A program made the position numbers and the translations under genes. Below the pieces are notes generated by a model. The model was given only the letters and a program-made list of their open reading frames with translations, did not search any database and was not told the DNA's origin. From NCBI RefSeq assembly GCF_000230975.2, contig NC_021172.1:3472001-3536000 (forward strand): 64,000 nt of DNA, in the 5' to 3' direction. This document shows positions 52,784-61,761 of this stretch, in pieces (within the stretch, counting starts at the first letter, position 1; every line of letters starts with the position of its first letter). This stretch comes from Hyphomicrobium denitrificans 1NES1. Lineage in GTDB: Bacteria > Pseudomonadota > Alphaproteobacteria > Rhizobiales > Hyphomicrobiaceae.

Positions 52784-54234
52784 GAAGAGGTCTCCGAATG
52801 GGAAAGGCGCGGATCGTGCCGGGGCACCACGGGCCAATGGCCGGGATCGAATAACGGTTGCTGGAGTGCATCCTCCAGGGCGCCGATGGCCTGCCGCTGC
52901 TGCACCACCGCGTCGAATCGCGATAGCGCGGTCGCAGCGACTCCAAGCTTCGCTGTCACCAGCGCTACCCGATCGACCTGACCGGCACGGAACTGGCTTT
53001 CGATTTCATGGACGCGGCGCTCGTCCTGGGACATCAGCGTATCGCCGGTTCTGAGGCTTCGGGTCGCGGTCCGGTAAGCCGCCGCCGCTTGGTCGATCGC
53101 GCCTATGATCTCCGCCTGAAGAGCAGTGAAGGTTGCGGCTGCCTGTCGTCGGCTGGCGAGCGCCTGGGCAATCGGTCCTTGATTCTGGTTGAAGATCGGA
53201 AGCGAGTCCGCGCCAAGGCCGAGTACGTACTTGTTGACGCCAAAGTCATAGTTGTAGCCGGGGCTCAAGGTGATGTTCGGGTATTGGTTTGCGATCTGAA
53301 GCTGCAGCGCCGACTGGGTAGCCTCATACTCTTGGAGGCTGGCTTGCACGTCAGAGCGTTGCGTGAGCGCCTCCTGGCGGAGTGTGCTTGTGTCGGGATT
53401 CGGAGGAATCGGCGGCGGGTGGTCGAGGGCGCCAAGCGACAGGCCGACACCATCGAGTGCGCGCACCGGAATGCCCAGAGCGGTCGCGAGTTGGGTACGA
53501 GCGGCAGCCTGTGCCTGCTCGACGTTGCTGAGAGCGAAGGTGATCTGCGCCCGGGCGACTCGCACGATCATGACGTCCACAGAAGATGCCTCGCCCATGG
53601 TAAGCCGCTGTTCGAGAAGTCGGACTAGCTGGTTCTGGAGGTCCAATTGACGATGGGTCAAGACCAGCCGCTGCTGAGCCGCCCAGAGATTCAGAAGAGC
53701 GGTACGCACGCGAGCGCGCACTTGCCAGCCGGCTAGGGCGAGATCCCAGCGCGCTGAGCTGAGAAGGTGCTGGGCTTGTGCGGTGCGGTCCTCGCGCTTA
53801 CCGAAGGTCTCGAGGAGGAAGTCGATCGTGGGGCCGATCGTGATCGCCGCGACCCCCGCCGGTGGTGCCGCCGCGGCGATGGCAGCTTGGCCGAAAACAT
53901 TGGTGAGGCTGAACGTCGGGTTCGGGCGCTGGCGAGCGGTGATCACGCCCGCCTCAGCACCCACTAGCTTGGCATGCGCGATCGCGATATCGGGGTGGTA
54001 GTAGATTGCGGCCAGGGTAAGCGTTGAAAGATTCCAGGTCGGGGGCCGGTCTACCTTCCCATTGTCGCCAAGCTCTGCGGTGATGAATTGCTGGAGGCGC
54101 TGATCGTTCAGGGTACGGCTATCGAGCGAGGCTGCATTTTCAATCGGAGAGATCGGCTCCGAGTGATAGCTTGCGCAGCCGACGAGAAGCGCTGTGGCGC
54201 TACAAATGGATAGGATCTGGCGCGGTAATAGCAA
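52780..54234 (-). CDS. TolC-family outer-membrane efflux lipoprotein
   Basis: A 484-residue protein with a lipoprotein signal: LSICSATALLVGCASYHS, lipobox LVGC near residue 20. Then two repeats of long coiled-coil helices with strand motifs (ARQRPNPTFSLTN and YPNITLSPGYNYDF). It completes the RND tripartite pump. First gene of the minus-strand block; promoter and the TGACG operator lie in 54,235-54,500. Confidence 0.9.
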   Translation of the reverse strand: MLLPRQILSICSATALLVGCASYHSEPISPIENAASLDSRTLNDQRLQQFITAELGDNGKVDRPPTWNLSTLTLAAIYYHPDIAIAHAKLVGAEAGVITARQRPNPTFSLTNVFGQAAIAAAAPPAGVAAITIGPTIDFLLETFGKREDRTAQAQHLLSSARWDLALAGWQVRARVRTALLNLWAAQQRLVLTHRQLDLQNQLVRLLEQRLTMGEASSVDVMIVRVARAQITFALSNVEQAQAAARTQLATALGIPVRALDGVGLSLGALDHPPPIPPNPDTSTLRQEALTQRSDVQASLQEYEATQSALQLQIANQYPNITLSPGYNYDFGVNKYVLGLGADSLPIFNQNQGPIAQALASRRQAAATFTALQAEIIGAIDQAAAAYRTATRSLRTGDTLMSQDERRVHEIESQFRAGQVDRVALVTAKLGVAATALSRFDAVVQQRQAIGALEDALQQPLFDPGHWPVVPRHDPRLSHSETSS

Positions 54235-54308
54235 TACAAGCCCCCGCGGGCCCGACCCGCGCTTAATTACGGAGCTATGGAAGCTAGAAAGCCCAACTGA
54301 AGAATCGG

Positions 54309-54333
54309 TGACGCAGAGATGACGGAAACGTCA
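54309..54333. promoter_or_regulatory. TGACG operator of the RND operon
   Basis: TGACG at 54,309, TGACG at 54,320 (11-base step, one helix turn), and CGTCA at 54,329 separated by four bases. The same arrangement lies upstream of the response-regulator gene at 56,811-56,846. 54,235-54,500 contains no gene. Confidence 0.65.
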
Positions 54334-54500
54334 CCTTGGGACAGATTCGCCTCGGGCGGGCGCATTGAAACGGATTGCCGCAAAAATGCGGAGTCCGAGG
54401 CAGACCGTTCTGACAGCCTCCGCTGTTTTGCTAACGTTGTGCGCTCGTTAGATTTTGATTTCGGGCGCCAGACCACGGCGTCTGTCTCGGTTAGAAGTGC

Positions 54501-55955
54501 TCAGCCAGAGAGCACGGCAGATTTTTCCGCTATACTCGGAAATCTCAACGAGACGCAGGTCCCCTCGCCGGGTTTGCTGTCGAGAACGACGCAACCGCCG
54601 TGCCATTCGACGATGCTCTTTACAACTGCAAGCCCTAATCCGACGTTCTGGCGAGAACCGGTCCGGGCGCGGTCGACCCGATAGAACCGGTCAAGTACGT
54701 ACGGAAGATGCTCCGGCGCAATCCCGCAGCCGCTATCGATTACGCTCATCTTTAGCATCGGACCGTCCTCGCAAGCTACGACGCGAATCATACCCCCTGC
54801 TGGCGTATGGGCGATTGCGTTTGAGACGAGGTTGCCGACCGCCTGCTGAAATAACGACCGGTCGAGCGGCGCGCAAAGATCGGACGGCGCCGATATGGTC
54901 AGATCTAACCCGGCGTCGGAAGCTGCGGCTTCGTAGAACTCTTGAACCCTAGTCAATTCTTCGCGGATATCGATGCGCTCTAGTCGGAGCACTTCCGGCG
55001 TTTTGTCGGCTCTGGCGAGAAAGAGCAGGCTTTGAATGACGCGCGAGATCCGCCCGCATTCCTCCAAGCACGAGCCAAGGGTGTCGCGGTAGTCCTCGCT
55101 TGATCGCGATTTACTCAGGGCAACCTCAATCTCGCCGCGCAGATTATGGATAGGCGTGCGGAGCTCATGCGCTACATCATCGGAAAATTGCGATATGCGC
55201 GCGAACGAATCCTGGAGCCGATCGAGCATGGTATTGAACGTCTTTGCAAGCCCCGCCAATTCCGCTGGTAGTTCCGGCGTCTCGATGCGTTCGTGGAGCG
55301 TGGCCGACCGGATCCTCTCTGCGGTGCCGCTGATGCTTTCGATCGGCCGCATCCCGCTCCTGGCGATGGCATATCCCACTAGCGAACAAAGTATCACAGA
55401 CACGCTCAGCACGATCCAAATCTGTTCGCGATAATGTGCGAGGAGATCCTCGTCATTGTGGCGATCCATGGCGATCTGGAGGTATCGTGCTGGCACCCCT
55501 TCGCCGCCGGCACGCGCCGTCACGGTCTGAAGCAGCTTGCCGGAGCGCGACACGGCTTCGTGGTTTACCGTGCGCTGCGAACCTAGGCTCGCGAGGTCCG
55601 CTGCGGTGGGCGGAGGCAGTTCCTCCGGCATCCCCGGCGTTTCGACGATCGTTCGTGCATTCCCATCTAGAAGTCGAATATAAATCTCCGGCCGCCGTTC
55701 CGACGACCATACAGGCTCAACTTCGTGCCGGCCCGAAGGCAGGCCGGACGCGGAAGATCGCAACATGAGCTGCGCATTGTTCAAATTGTCCTGAAGGGCG
55801 CCATCATCCTCTTTCTGGAGATTGGTCGCGAGCACCCAGTATAGAAACCCGGTAGCTGCGAAAATAAGCATGAAGGTCGAGAGCGCATACCAAGTCGTCA
55901 TACGAAACGCGATAGATGGCGGCCGACGTCCCGGGGATATCGTATGGAAAGTCAT
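54501..55955 (-). CDS. Heavy-metal sensor histidine kinase (CusS-like)
   Basis: A 484-residue kinase: N-terminal span (about residues 24-44), periplasmic sensor (to ~170), second span, HAMP domain (GMRPIESISGTAERIRSATLHERI), phosphoacceptor helix DDVAHELRTPIHNLRGEIEVAL, N box VGNLVSNAIAHTPAGG, and G boxes SGCGIAPEHLPYVLDRFYRVD and GLGLAVVKSIVEWHGG. The CusS/CopS family senses periplasmic Cu or Ag; the sensor domain here has no clear His/Met cluster, so the signal is uncertain. It follows the response regulator with no gap. Confidence 0.93.
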   Translation of the reverse strand: MTFHTISPGRRPPSIAFRMTTWYALSTFMLIFAATGFLYWVLATNLQKEDDGALQDNLNNAQLMLRSSASGLPSGRHEVEPVWSSERRPEIYIRLLDGNARTIVETPGMPEELPPPTAADLASLGSQRTVNHEAVSRSGKLLQTVTARAGGEGVPARYLQIAMDRHNDEDLLAHYREQIWIVLSVSVILCSLVGYAIARSGMRPIESISGTAERIRSATLHERIETPELPAELAGLAKTFNTMLDRLQDSFARISQFSDDVAHELRTPIHNLRGEIEVALSKSRSSEDYRDTLGSCLEECGRISRVIQSLLFLARADKTPEVLRLERIDIREELTRVQEFYEAAASDAGLDLTISAPSDLCAPLDRSLFQQAVGNLVSNAIAHTPAGGMIRVVACEDGPMLKMSVIDSGCGIAPEHLPYVLDRFYRVDRARTGSRQNVGLGLAVVKSIVEWHGGCVVLDSKPGEGTCVSLRFPSIAEKSAVLSG

Positions 55956-56633
55956 TTAGGCTCGCTTTTCGAGTACATAGCCGATGCCGCGGACCGTATG
56001 GATCAACTTGCTTCCGTAGGGATCATCAACCTTTGAGCGGAGACGGCGCATATGAACATCGACGACATTGGAGTCGCAATCAAAATTGATATCCCATACC
56101 TGTTCGGCGATCAGCGACCGAGACAGTGCATCGCCTGCGCGTCGCATTAAGAGCGACAGCATCAGGAACTCCTTTGGTGTCAGCTCCAGAGAGCGGCCAG
56201 CGCGCGTTGCGCGATGCCGATGGAGATCAATCTCGAGGTCAGCGACCTTTAGAATGGGCGCCTTCCGAGCAACGGCGCCGCGCCGGAGAATGCTGCGTAT
56301 GCGCGCAAGGAGCTCCGAGAAGGCAAAGGGCTTGACAAGGTAGTCGTCGGCGCCGAGTTCCAGTCCCTTGACGCGGTCGTGAACCGCGTCCCGGGCGGTC
56401 AAGAACAGCACCGGCGTTTGCACGCTACGGCGGCGCAGGTCCGCCATGATGGTCCATCCGTCGCGGCCTGGAAGCATGACATCAAGAATAATCACGTCGT
56501 ATTGGCCGGTATATGCAAGGTGACTGCCGTCCTCGCCGTTCTCCACCACGTCGGCGACAAATCCATTCTCTTCCAATCCCTTTTTCAAGGTGGACGCGGT
56601 CTTCACCTCGTCCTCGATAACGAGAATCTTCAT
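55956..56633 (-). CDS. OmpR-family response regulator (CusR-like)
   Basis: A 225-residue regulator. [20 protein letters not shown], phosphoacceptor Asp51 in [12 protein letters not shown], Lys in [19 protein letters not shown], and the winged helix [53 protein letters not shown] at 56,633; the 22-codon upstream frame is rejected. Pairs with the kinase immediately downstream; likely activates both its own and the RND promoter through the TGACG sites. Confidence 0.95.
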   Translation of the reverse strand: MKILVIEDEVKTASTLKKGLEENGFVADVVENGEDGSHLAYTGQYDVIILDVMLPGRDGWTIMADLRRRSVQTPVLFLTARDAVHDRVKGLELGADDYLVKPFAFSELLARIRSILRRGAVARKAPILKVADLEIDLHRHRATRAGRSLELTPKEFLMLSLLMRRAGDALSRSLIAEQVWDINFDCDSNVVDVHMRRLRSKVDDPYGSKLIHTVRGIGYVLEKRA

Positions 56634-56810
56634 AACCGCCTCGACCGCAGTTTGAGTAAAGCCTGCCGCAGTGACGCCGTTTAGGGCCAGCTTTGGCAAG
56701 AGGCTGTCCGGGCGAACCGTGATTGGATCTCACGAGGGGCGCACTCGGGCTCGAACTTCTGATTGTAGCATCGGATGTGCTCCTCGCCATCATTGCGGTG
56801 AGCGCGAAGA

Positions 56811-56846
56811 TGACGGCTTCGTCATTTGGTCGTCACCCTTTCGTCA
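56811..56846. promoter_or_regulatory. TGACG operator of the two-component gene pair
   Basis: TGACG at 56,811, then CGTCA at 56,820, 56,831 and 56,842, with exact 11-base steps. Read on the minus strand it is TGACG-N6-TGACG-N6-TGACG-N4-CGTCA, an extended form of the RND-operon site. It lies ~180 bases upstream of the response-regulator start and ~55 bases before luxR, so it could affect both. Confidence 0.65.
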
Positions 56847-56899
56847 GGCTGGTCGGCAACGCTGCTGGAAGCAATCAACGGTTGAGTTGAGGCGCGGCG

Positions 56900-57625
56900 A
56901 TGCATCGCGTCTTCCAAACCTTTGTCGAGCGGCTTGTGGACAGTGTCGATGCTCCGGCGCTTTGCGCTGCGATGGCGGAGGCAGCGATTGCGCTCGATGT
57001 CCCCACATTCGCGTATCTAACGGCTCCGCGCCGGCCCGATGCTGAGCCGGGCCTGATTTCGAGCTATCCGCCCGAGTGGACGAGCCACTATCTCCAGAGT
57101 CGGTACGACTGGATTGATCCGGTCGTATCATATGCGCGCAATCATCTGGAGCCATTCGAATGGGGACCAGATGTCGGCCCGATACGGTTATCAAAACAGC
57201 AACAACAGTTTTTCGACGAGGCGAGCGAATTCGGCATTCGATACGGATTTACGATTCCGATCCACAATGGTCGTGGCACAGTCGCGGTTGTGAGTTTTGC
57301 CACGGAGCTGCGCCAGCCTGCGTTCTGCCGTTCTGTCGCGGAGCATGCACGGGTATTGCAGCTCATGGCGATGTACTTTCATGCGCAGGCGCGTAGGAAG
57401 CTTAACGGCGATCGGATCGTGGATGGCGTGCTCTTGTCACCGCGAGAATTTGAATGTCTCGAGTGGGCTGCACGCGGCAAGAGCGCGTGGGAAATGGCGC
57501 GCATTCTCGGCGTTTCTCGCCGGACAGCGGCCTTTCACCTCGACAATGCGAAGTCCAAATTGAGCGTCCGGACGATTTGTCAGGCCGTCGCCAAGTTGGC
57601 TGCCTCTAAGCCGGCGACCCGATAA
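56900..57625 (+). CDS. LuxR/TraR-family quorum-sensing regulator
   Basis: A 241-residue AHL receptor. The N-terminal autoinducer-binding domain has the conserved ligand residues in YPPEWTSHYLQSRYDWIDPVV (Trp, Tyr, Asp, Pro) and FGIRYGFTIPIHNGRG; C-terminal LuxR helix-turn-helix LSPREFECLEWAARGKSAWEMARILGVSRRTAAFHLDNAKSKL. ATG at 56,900. The tra-like box and luxI follow. It should control luxI and the conjugation genes. Confidence 0.94.
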   Translation: MHRVFQTFVERLVDSVDAPALCAAMAEAAIALDVPTFAYLTAPRRPDAEPGLISSYPPEWTSHYLQSRYDWIDPVVSYARNHLEPFEWGPDVGPIRLSKQQQQFFDEASEFGIRYGFTIPIHNGRGTVAVVSFATELRQPAFCRSVAEHARVLQLMAMYFHAQARRKLNGDRIVDGVLLSPREFECLEWAARGKSAWEMARILGVSRRTAAFHLDNAKSKLSVRTICQAVAKLAASKPATR

Positions 57626-57639
57626 GTTTCGCCTCCGCC

Positions 57640-57657
57640 CCTGTGCAACTGCACAGG
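57640..57657. promoter_or_regulatory. lux/tra-type box
   Basis: Perfect 18-base palindrome CCTGTGCAACTGCACAGG, arms of eight with a two-base centre. The central TGTGCA..TGCACA matches the TraR tra box. It lies in the 93-base luxR-luxI gap, 62 bases before the luxI ATG, which suits activation of luxI. A search of the trb promoter region to the right would show whether it has a second copy. Confidence 0.88.
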
Positions 57658-57718
57658 ATGAGAATACCCCAGCCGATCGCCTTCTATTGCGCAGGCCCAA
57701 ACCTGCCAGGAGGCGAAT

Positions 57719-58435
57719 ATGCTCCAACTCATCACCCCCGACCGCTATGGCGAGTTTATCGACGACCTCGCCGAAATGCACCGGCTTCGCTACCGGATCT
57801 TCAAGGAACGGCTTGGCTGGGACGTTCAGACCAGCGGCGACATGGAAATCGACGAATTCGACGCGTGCCGACCTGTCTATCTTCTGCAGAGGGACGAGGA
57901 CGGTCGTGTTCAGGGCTCTGTACGTTTGTTACCAACGAGCGGCCCTACCATGGTTCGCGACACGTTCCCGGCGCTACTGGACGGAGAGGCTGCGCCATCA
58001 TCCGATGCCATCTGGGAAAGCAGCCGCTTCGGTGTGGATCTCGGTACCAGACAGGCCAAGACGGCTGGCAGCATCGCACGAGCGACTTATGAACTCTTCG
58101 CCGGCATGATCGAGTTTGGCTTGATGCGTCATCTCTCCGATATCGTCACCGTGACGGACGCCAGAATGGAGCGCATTCTCTGCCGCGCTCACTGGCCTTT
58201 GCGGCGTCTAGGTTCGCCGCGACCGATCGGGAGAACGCTCGCGGTCGCCGGCTACCTCGAAGTGTCATGGGACCAGCTTAGGTGCGTCCAGGAAGCCGGT
58301 GGTCTCCGAGGAGTCAGTGATCAACTCGGCGCGAAGCTCGATTTCGCGATGTCTGAGAGCATGATTGTGCGGTCGACAGCGTCATCTCTTGATCCTGCCT
58401 CGGTTGCCGATAGTCGCGAACAACGCGTCGAGTAG
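57719..58435 (+). CDS. N-acyl-homoserine lactone synthase (LuxI/TraI family)
   Basis: A 238-residue synthase with the conserved R-x-x-x-F..W-D..D..R-V-x-G-S-V-R-L..E-S-S-R-F order: LRYRIFKERLGWDVQ, DEFDACRPVYLLQRDEDGRVQGSVRLLPT and AIWESSRFGVDLG. AGGAGG stands 7-12 bases before ATG 57,719. It is downstream of luxR and of the palindromic box, so likely auto-induced. Confidence 0.94.
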   Translation: MLQLITPDRYGEFIDDLAEMHRLRYRIFKERLGWDVQTSGDMEIDEFDACRPVYLLQRDEDGRVQGSVRLLPTSGPTMVRDTFPALLDGEAAPSSDAIWESSRFGVDLGTRQAKTAGSIARATYELFAGMIEFGLMRHLSDIVTVTDARMERILCRAHWPLRRLGSPRPIGRTLAVAGYLEVSWDQLRCVQEAGGLRGVSDQLGAKLDFAMSESMIVRSTASSLDPASVADSREQRVE

Positions 58436-58457
58436 TTGCCGCAAAGCGGTTTCCGCC

Positions 58458-59345
58458 ATGGAGATCCGTGATCTCATGTATCTTGAGGCTTCGGCAGCCG
58501 CCGGCAACTTTACGCATGCGGCTGAGTCTCTCGGAGTTAATGCGTCGACTATTAGCCGCCATATGGGACGACTGGAGGACGAACTCGGGCTCGCGCTGTT
58601 CGAACGCGGGCACGCTGGGGTTCGGCTGACGACCGGCGGCAAGGCAGTGCTGCCACACATCCATCGGGCCTTGGCCGAACTCGACGCCATCCGTCATGCC
58701 GGCAACCAAAACGGCAACGGCGTGTTGGGCGAAGTCCGCCTCGCGGTAAGAATGCCGCCCGTCGGGGAGCCGTTACGAGGCCTGCTGTACGGATGGCGAG
58801 AAAGGCATCCACAAATCTTGCTCACGATTGCGGAGATGAATGAGTGGGAGATCCAAAGAGCCGTGCGGGAGCGCCGCATCGATGTTGCTCTGATGACGAG
58901 CCACACGTTGTGGCCCGAAGCAGCAACCACGCCGCTCTATCGCGAGCGTCTTGTCGCAGCGATGCCGGGCGAACATCCACTGTCGGTGCGACGGACGCTC
59001 GATTGGAAGAGCTTGCGCAACGAAACCTTCCTCGTTCAGGGCTGGGACGATAGTCAGTCGGCCCGCGAATTTTACGCCTCGTTCATGGGTAGCGGTGTCA
59101 GATTTCAATCTCACGCCGGCAGCAAGCAGTGCGTGTTCGCGCTGGTGGCGGCGTGGTTCGGGATCACCCTCGCCACGACGAGTCAAGCGGAGGTCGCCTT
59201 TCCGGGTGTTGTCTATCGACGAATTCACGAGGAAAACGCCTGGGTGCAGGTCGAGCTGGTGTGGTGCCCGGAGGCCGAAGATCCGGCCGTCGGACGGTTT
59301 GTCGCCTTCATGCGCGATGAGGCGCGCTCACGTCAGCTTTTCTGA
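58458..59345 (+). CDS. LysR-family regulator next to luxI
   Basis: A 295-residue regulator: MEIRDLMYLEASAAAGNFTHAAESLGVNASTISRHMGRLEDELGLALFERGHAGV (winged helix), then effector domain from GEVRLAVRMPPVGEPL. It begins 22 bases after the luxI stop and may be co-transcribed. Such regulators are common beside conjugation genes of ICEs. Its 3' end overlaps the DUF2274 stop region by 13 bases (convergent). Confidence 0.9.
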   Translation: MEIRDLMYLEASAAAGNFTHAAESLGVNASTISRHMGRLEDELGLALFERGHAGVRLTTGGKAVLPHIHRALAELDAIRHAGNQNGNGVLGEVRLAVRMPPVGEPLRGLLYGWRERHPQILLTIAEMNEWEIQRAVRERRIDVALMTSHTLWPEAATTPLYRERLVAAMPGEHPLSVRRTLDWKSLRNETFLVQGWDDSQSAREFYASFMGSGVRFQSHAGSKQCVFALVAAWFGITLATTSQAEVAFPGVVYRRIHEENAWVQVELVWCPEAEDPAVGRFVAFMRDEARSRQLF

Positions 59346-59596
59346 GCCCGATTTTCAGAGTGTGGTCGCTGCGCCACAGCTTCCGCGCGGCGCAGTTTGG
59401 CGAAGGCGCGGTCGGTCGCCATGAACCGCAACAGCATGGGACCGATCAGCTTAGCCGGCTCCACGGCTCCCTGGTCGGTTTCGCGGCCAAGCGCATTGCC
59501 ATAGGCGACGAGGTCGCGATGAACAACGGCCGGCAATTCGATCGTGAGCTTGACCGGCTTGTCATCGGGGATCGTTCCAAGCTTCAGCTTTGCCAT
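59333..59596 (-). CDS. DUF2274 protein downstream of trbI
   Basis: An 87-residue protein MAKLKLGTIPDDKPVKLTIELPAVVHRDLVAYGNALGRETDQGAVEPAKLIGPMLLRFM, fitting DUF2274, a small helical (ribbon-helix-helix-like) family regularly found after trbI in ICE-type trb operons. Last gene of the trb operon in this window. Confidence 0.88.
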   Translation of the reverse strand: MAKLKLGTIPDDKPVKLTIELPAVVHRDLVAYGNALGRETDQGAVEPAKLIGPMLLRFMATDRAFAKLRRAEAVAQRPHSENRAQKS

Positions 59597-59605
59597 GTTA
59601 CTTCC

Positions 59606-60778
59606 TCATACGCGGTAGGGTTCGAGAACGAGATCGTGCGTGACCATCACGCGCACGGGAAAGCCCGGGCGGATAGTGATCGTCGGCTGAATGTTGAGAG
59701 AGCGCCCGACGACTTGTTCGCCGACCCGACTGAAGCTCTGCGAGGCGCCCTGTCGGATCGCCTGCGCCAGATTGTTCTCGCTGTTGCTCGTGCCCGCTTC
59801 GGAGCCCACGCTCAAGAGCGTGGAGAGGATCGCCGCCTTGAACAGCATGCCCCAATGGTTGTCGACCTCGTCCTCGAGGCCGGCGTAGCCTTCGGTGTCG
59901 GCGCCCGGCTGACGTTCCAGGACGATTGAGTGGCCGTTTGGCATGATCAGGCGATTCCAGACGAGCAGCGCGCGCGTCTGCCCAAAGGCGATCTGCGCAT
60001 CGTACTGCCCGACCAGGCGCGCGCCTTGCGGGATCAGAAGGATCTTTCCCGTCAAGCTGTCATAGACGTTTTCCGTCACCTGAGCGGTAACCTGACCGGG
60101 AAGGTCGGAGCGCAGGCCGGTGATCAGGGCAGCGGGGATCACTGCGCCCGCTTGCAGAATGTATTTGCTGGCGGCGGGCTGGACGCGATCTGAACTCGTG
60201 GTGCGTCGGTCGACGGCGCCGTTGAGAAACGCGAGCTTGTGATCCTGCGAGGTCAGGTCGCTTGTACCGGCGGCCGCGACGGTAGGCGTCGCGCCGGACG
60301 GAGTTGCTGCCGATGCTGTTTGCGCAGTTTGCTGGACATTCGTCGTCGTGAAGAGACGGCTCGTGCGCGCGGCCTCTTGCTCTTGCGCGATCCGCTGCTG
60401 TTCGGGATCGGTGCCGGTCGGCATGCCAGAGGTTGCGGCTCCGCTCTTGAGGATCGGCCGGCCGAGATCGCCGGGAAGCGGCGGCCCGAGCTGCGGCGCG
60501 GGCTTGGGTAGCCCCGTGTAATCCCGGGGAAGATTGGCCAGGCCATCAGGCGTGTTGCGATTGTTGGTGTTGTAGAGCTCGGAGCCCGTGGTCTGATGCT
60601 GGGGTTTGAGCGCTAAGAAAAAGGCGCCGCCGATGCCGAGCGCCGCGGCCGTGCCCAGGCCGAGAAGCACTTTTCGCGACAGGCGAGTGACCGGCGGCCG
60701 GCTCGACCGCAGCCGCATCTCCTCGGCTGGGCGACTGCCTCCGCTCGGCTCGCCTACTTGACGGGGGTCATCCGTCAC
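59606..60778 (-). CDS. trbI: Conjugal transfer protein TrbI (VirB10 homologue)
   Basis: A 390-residue VirB10-type protein that bridges inner and outer membrane in the T4SS. One N-terminal span (SRKVLLGLGTAAALGIGGAFFLAL), a Pro/Thr-rich linker, and the C-terminal beta-barrel domain (YILQAGAVIPAALITGLRSDLPGQV, LLIPQGARLVGQYD, RPGFPVRVMVTHDLVLEPYR). GTG at 60,778 overlaps the trbG stop as GTGA. Confidence 0.93.
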   Translation of the reverse strand: MTDDPRQVGEPSGGSRPAEEMRLRSSRPPVTRLSRKVLLGLGTAAALGIGGAFFLALKPQHQTTGSELYNTNNRNTPDGLANLPRDYTGLPKPAPQLGPPLPGDLGRPILKSGAATSGMPTGTDPEQQRIAQEQEAARTSRLFTTTNVQQTAQTASAATPSGATPTVAAAGTSDLTSQDHKLAFLNGAVDRRTTSSDRVQPAASKYILQAGAVIPAALITGLRSDLPGQVTAQVTENVYDSLTGKILLIPQGARLVGQYDAQIAFGQTRALLVWNRLIMPNGHSIVLERQPGADTEGYAGLEDEVDNHWGMLFKAAILSTLLSVGSEAGTSNSENNLAQAIRQGASQSFSRVGEQVVGRSLNIQPTITIRPGFPVRVMVTHDLVLEPYRV

Positions 60779-61761
60779 GACTGCGGCCTCCCATCGGTGC
60801 GGACAATCCGCACGAGCTGCTGATGCTTGCCGCCGAGCTTGAGCTCGGCGGCGGCGAACAGCCGATCGACGATCATGTGGTTGCCTTTGACGCGGTAGTT
60901 GACGAGCTGGCCGTCGCCTTCGGCGCCGATGACCCAAAGCGGCGGCAACTCGCCCTGGCTGATGCCGCTCGGAAACTCGATGAACACCTGCCGGCCATCG
61001 TCGAACGCGCGAAGCGGCCGCCAGGCGGGATTGTCGCCCTCGATGCGATAGCGAAAGTTCAGCGCGTTGATATCGACTCGGGTCGCCACGGGCATCGCAG
61101 CGTCGGCCGCCGCGTTCTGCTGACGAAGGGCGATGAGCTGGTCTTGCGCATAGGCCCAGGAGACCGATGCCATGTAGGTCTTCTCGTCGGAATGCAGCTC
61201 GAGGTGATAGGTCCGCCGATCGGTGTTGATGACGAGGTTGCTGATGAGATCGGCGCGCGTCGGCTTGACGAGAATGTGGATGCGCTTGGCAGCGCCGGCG
61301 CCGCTCTCCGTATCCCCGATGATCCAGCGCACGGTGTCGCCCGCCGCGACGGGGCCGGAGCCGACAAGCTGTTCGCCCGGCTCGAGCGCGATGTCGGTGA
61401 TCTCACCGGGTGCGGCGTAGACTTGGTAGAGCGCGCCGTCGGAGAACGGATAGACCTGAATGGCATTGAGATAACCCGCTCGCGTTGGCTGAATTCTGGC
61501 CGCGCCATTAGCCTGGTCGACGCGCGCGTGCGGATCGGCGGGTTCGGGTGGCGGTTTCGTCGATCCGGGAAGCCGCTTGAGCTGGCCGGGTAGAGGTAGC
61601 GGCTTGGGCAGCTCGACAATCTGCACGGGTTTGGGTGGATCGGGCTGAAGCACAGCCTGCTTCGGCGTGTCGTCGTAGCTGATCTCGGGCGGCTTCCACG
61701 TCGAGCACGCTGCCAGCGACGTCGAAACAAGCAGAAGGGTTGCGAGAGGCAGCGAGCGCAT
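60775..61761 (-). CDS. trbG: Conjugal transfer protein TrbG (VirB9 homologue)
   Basis: A 328-residue VirB9-type protein. Lipoprotein signal (MRSLPLATLLLVSTSLAACSTWKP, lipobox LAAC); Pro-rich linker; then the VirB9/TrbG core: AIQVYPFSDGALYQVYAAPGEITDIALEPGEQL, HILVKPTRADLISNLVINTDRRTYHLEL, and FRYRIEG..FIEFPSGI. Its ATG overlaps the trbF stop by one base. Confidence 0.94.
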   Translation of the reverse strand: MRSLPLATLLLVSTSLAACSTWKPPEISYDDTPKQAVLQPDPPKPVQIVELPKPLPLPGQLKRLPGSTKPPPEPADPHARVDQANGAARIQPTRAGYLNAIQVYPFSDGALYQVYAAPGEITDIALEPGEQLVGSGPVAAGDTVRWIIGDTESGAGAAKRIHILVKPTRADLISNLVINTDRRTYHLELHSDEKTYMASVSWAYAQDQLIALRQQNAAADAAMPVATRVDINALNFRYRIEGDNPAWRPLRAFDDGRQVFIEFPSGISQGELPPLWVIGAEGDGQLVNYRVKGNHMIVDRLFAAAELKLGGKHQQLVRIVRTDGRPQS

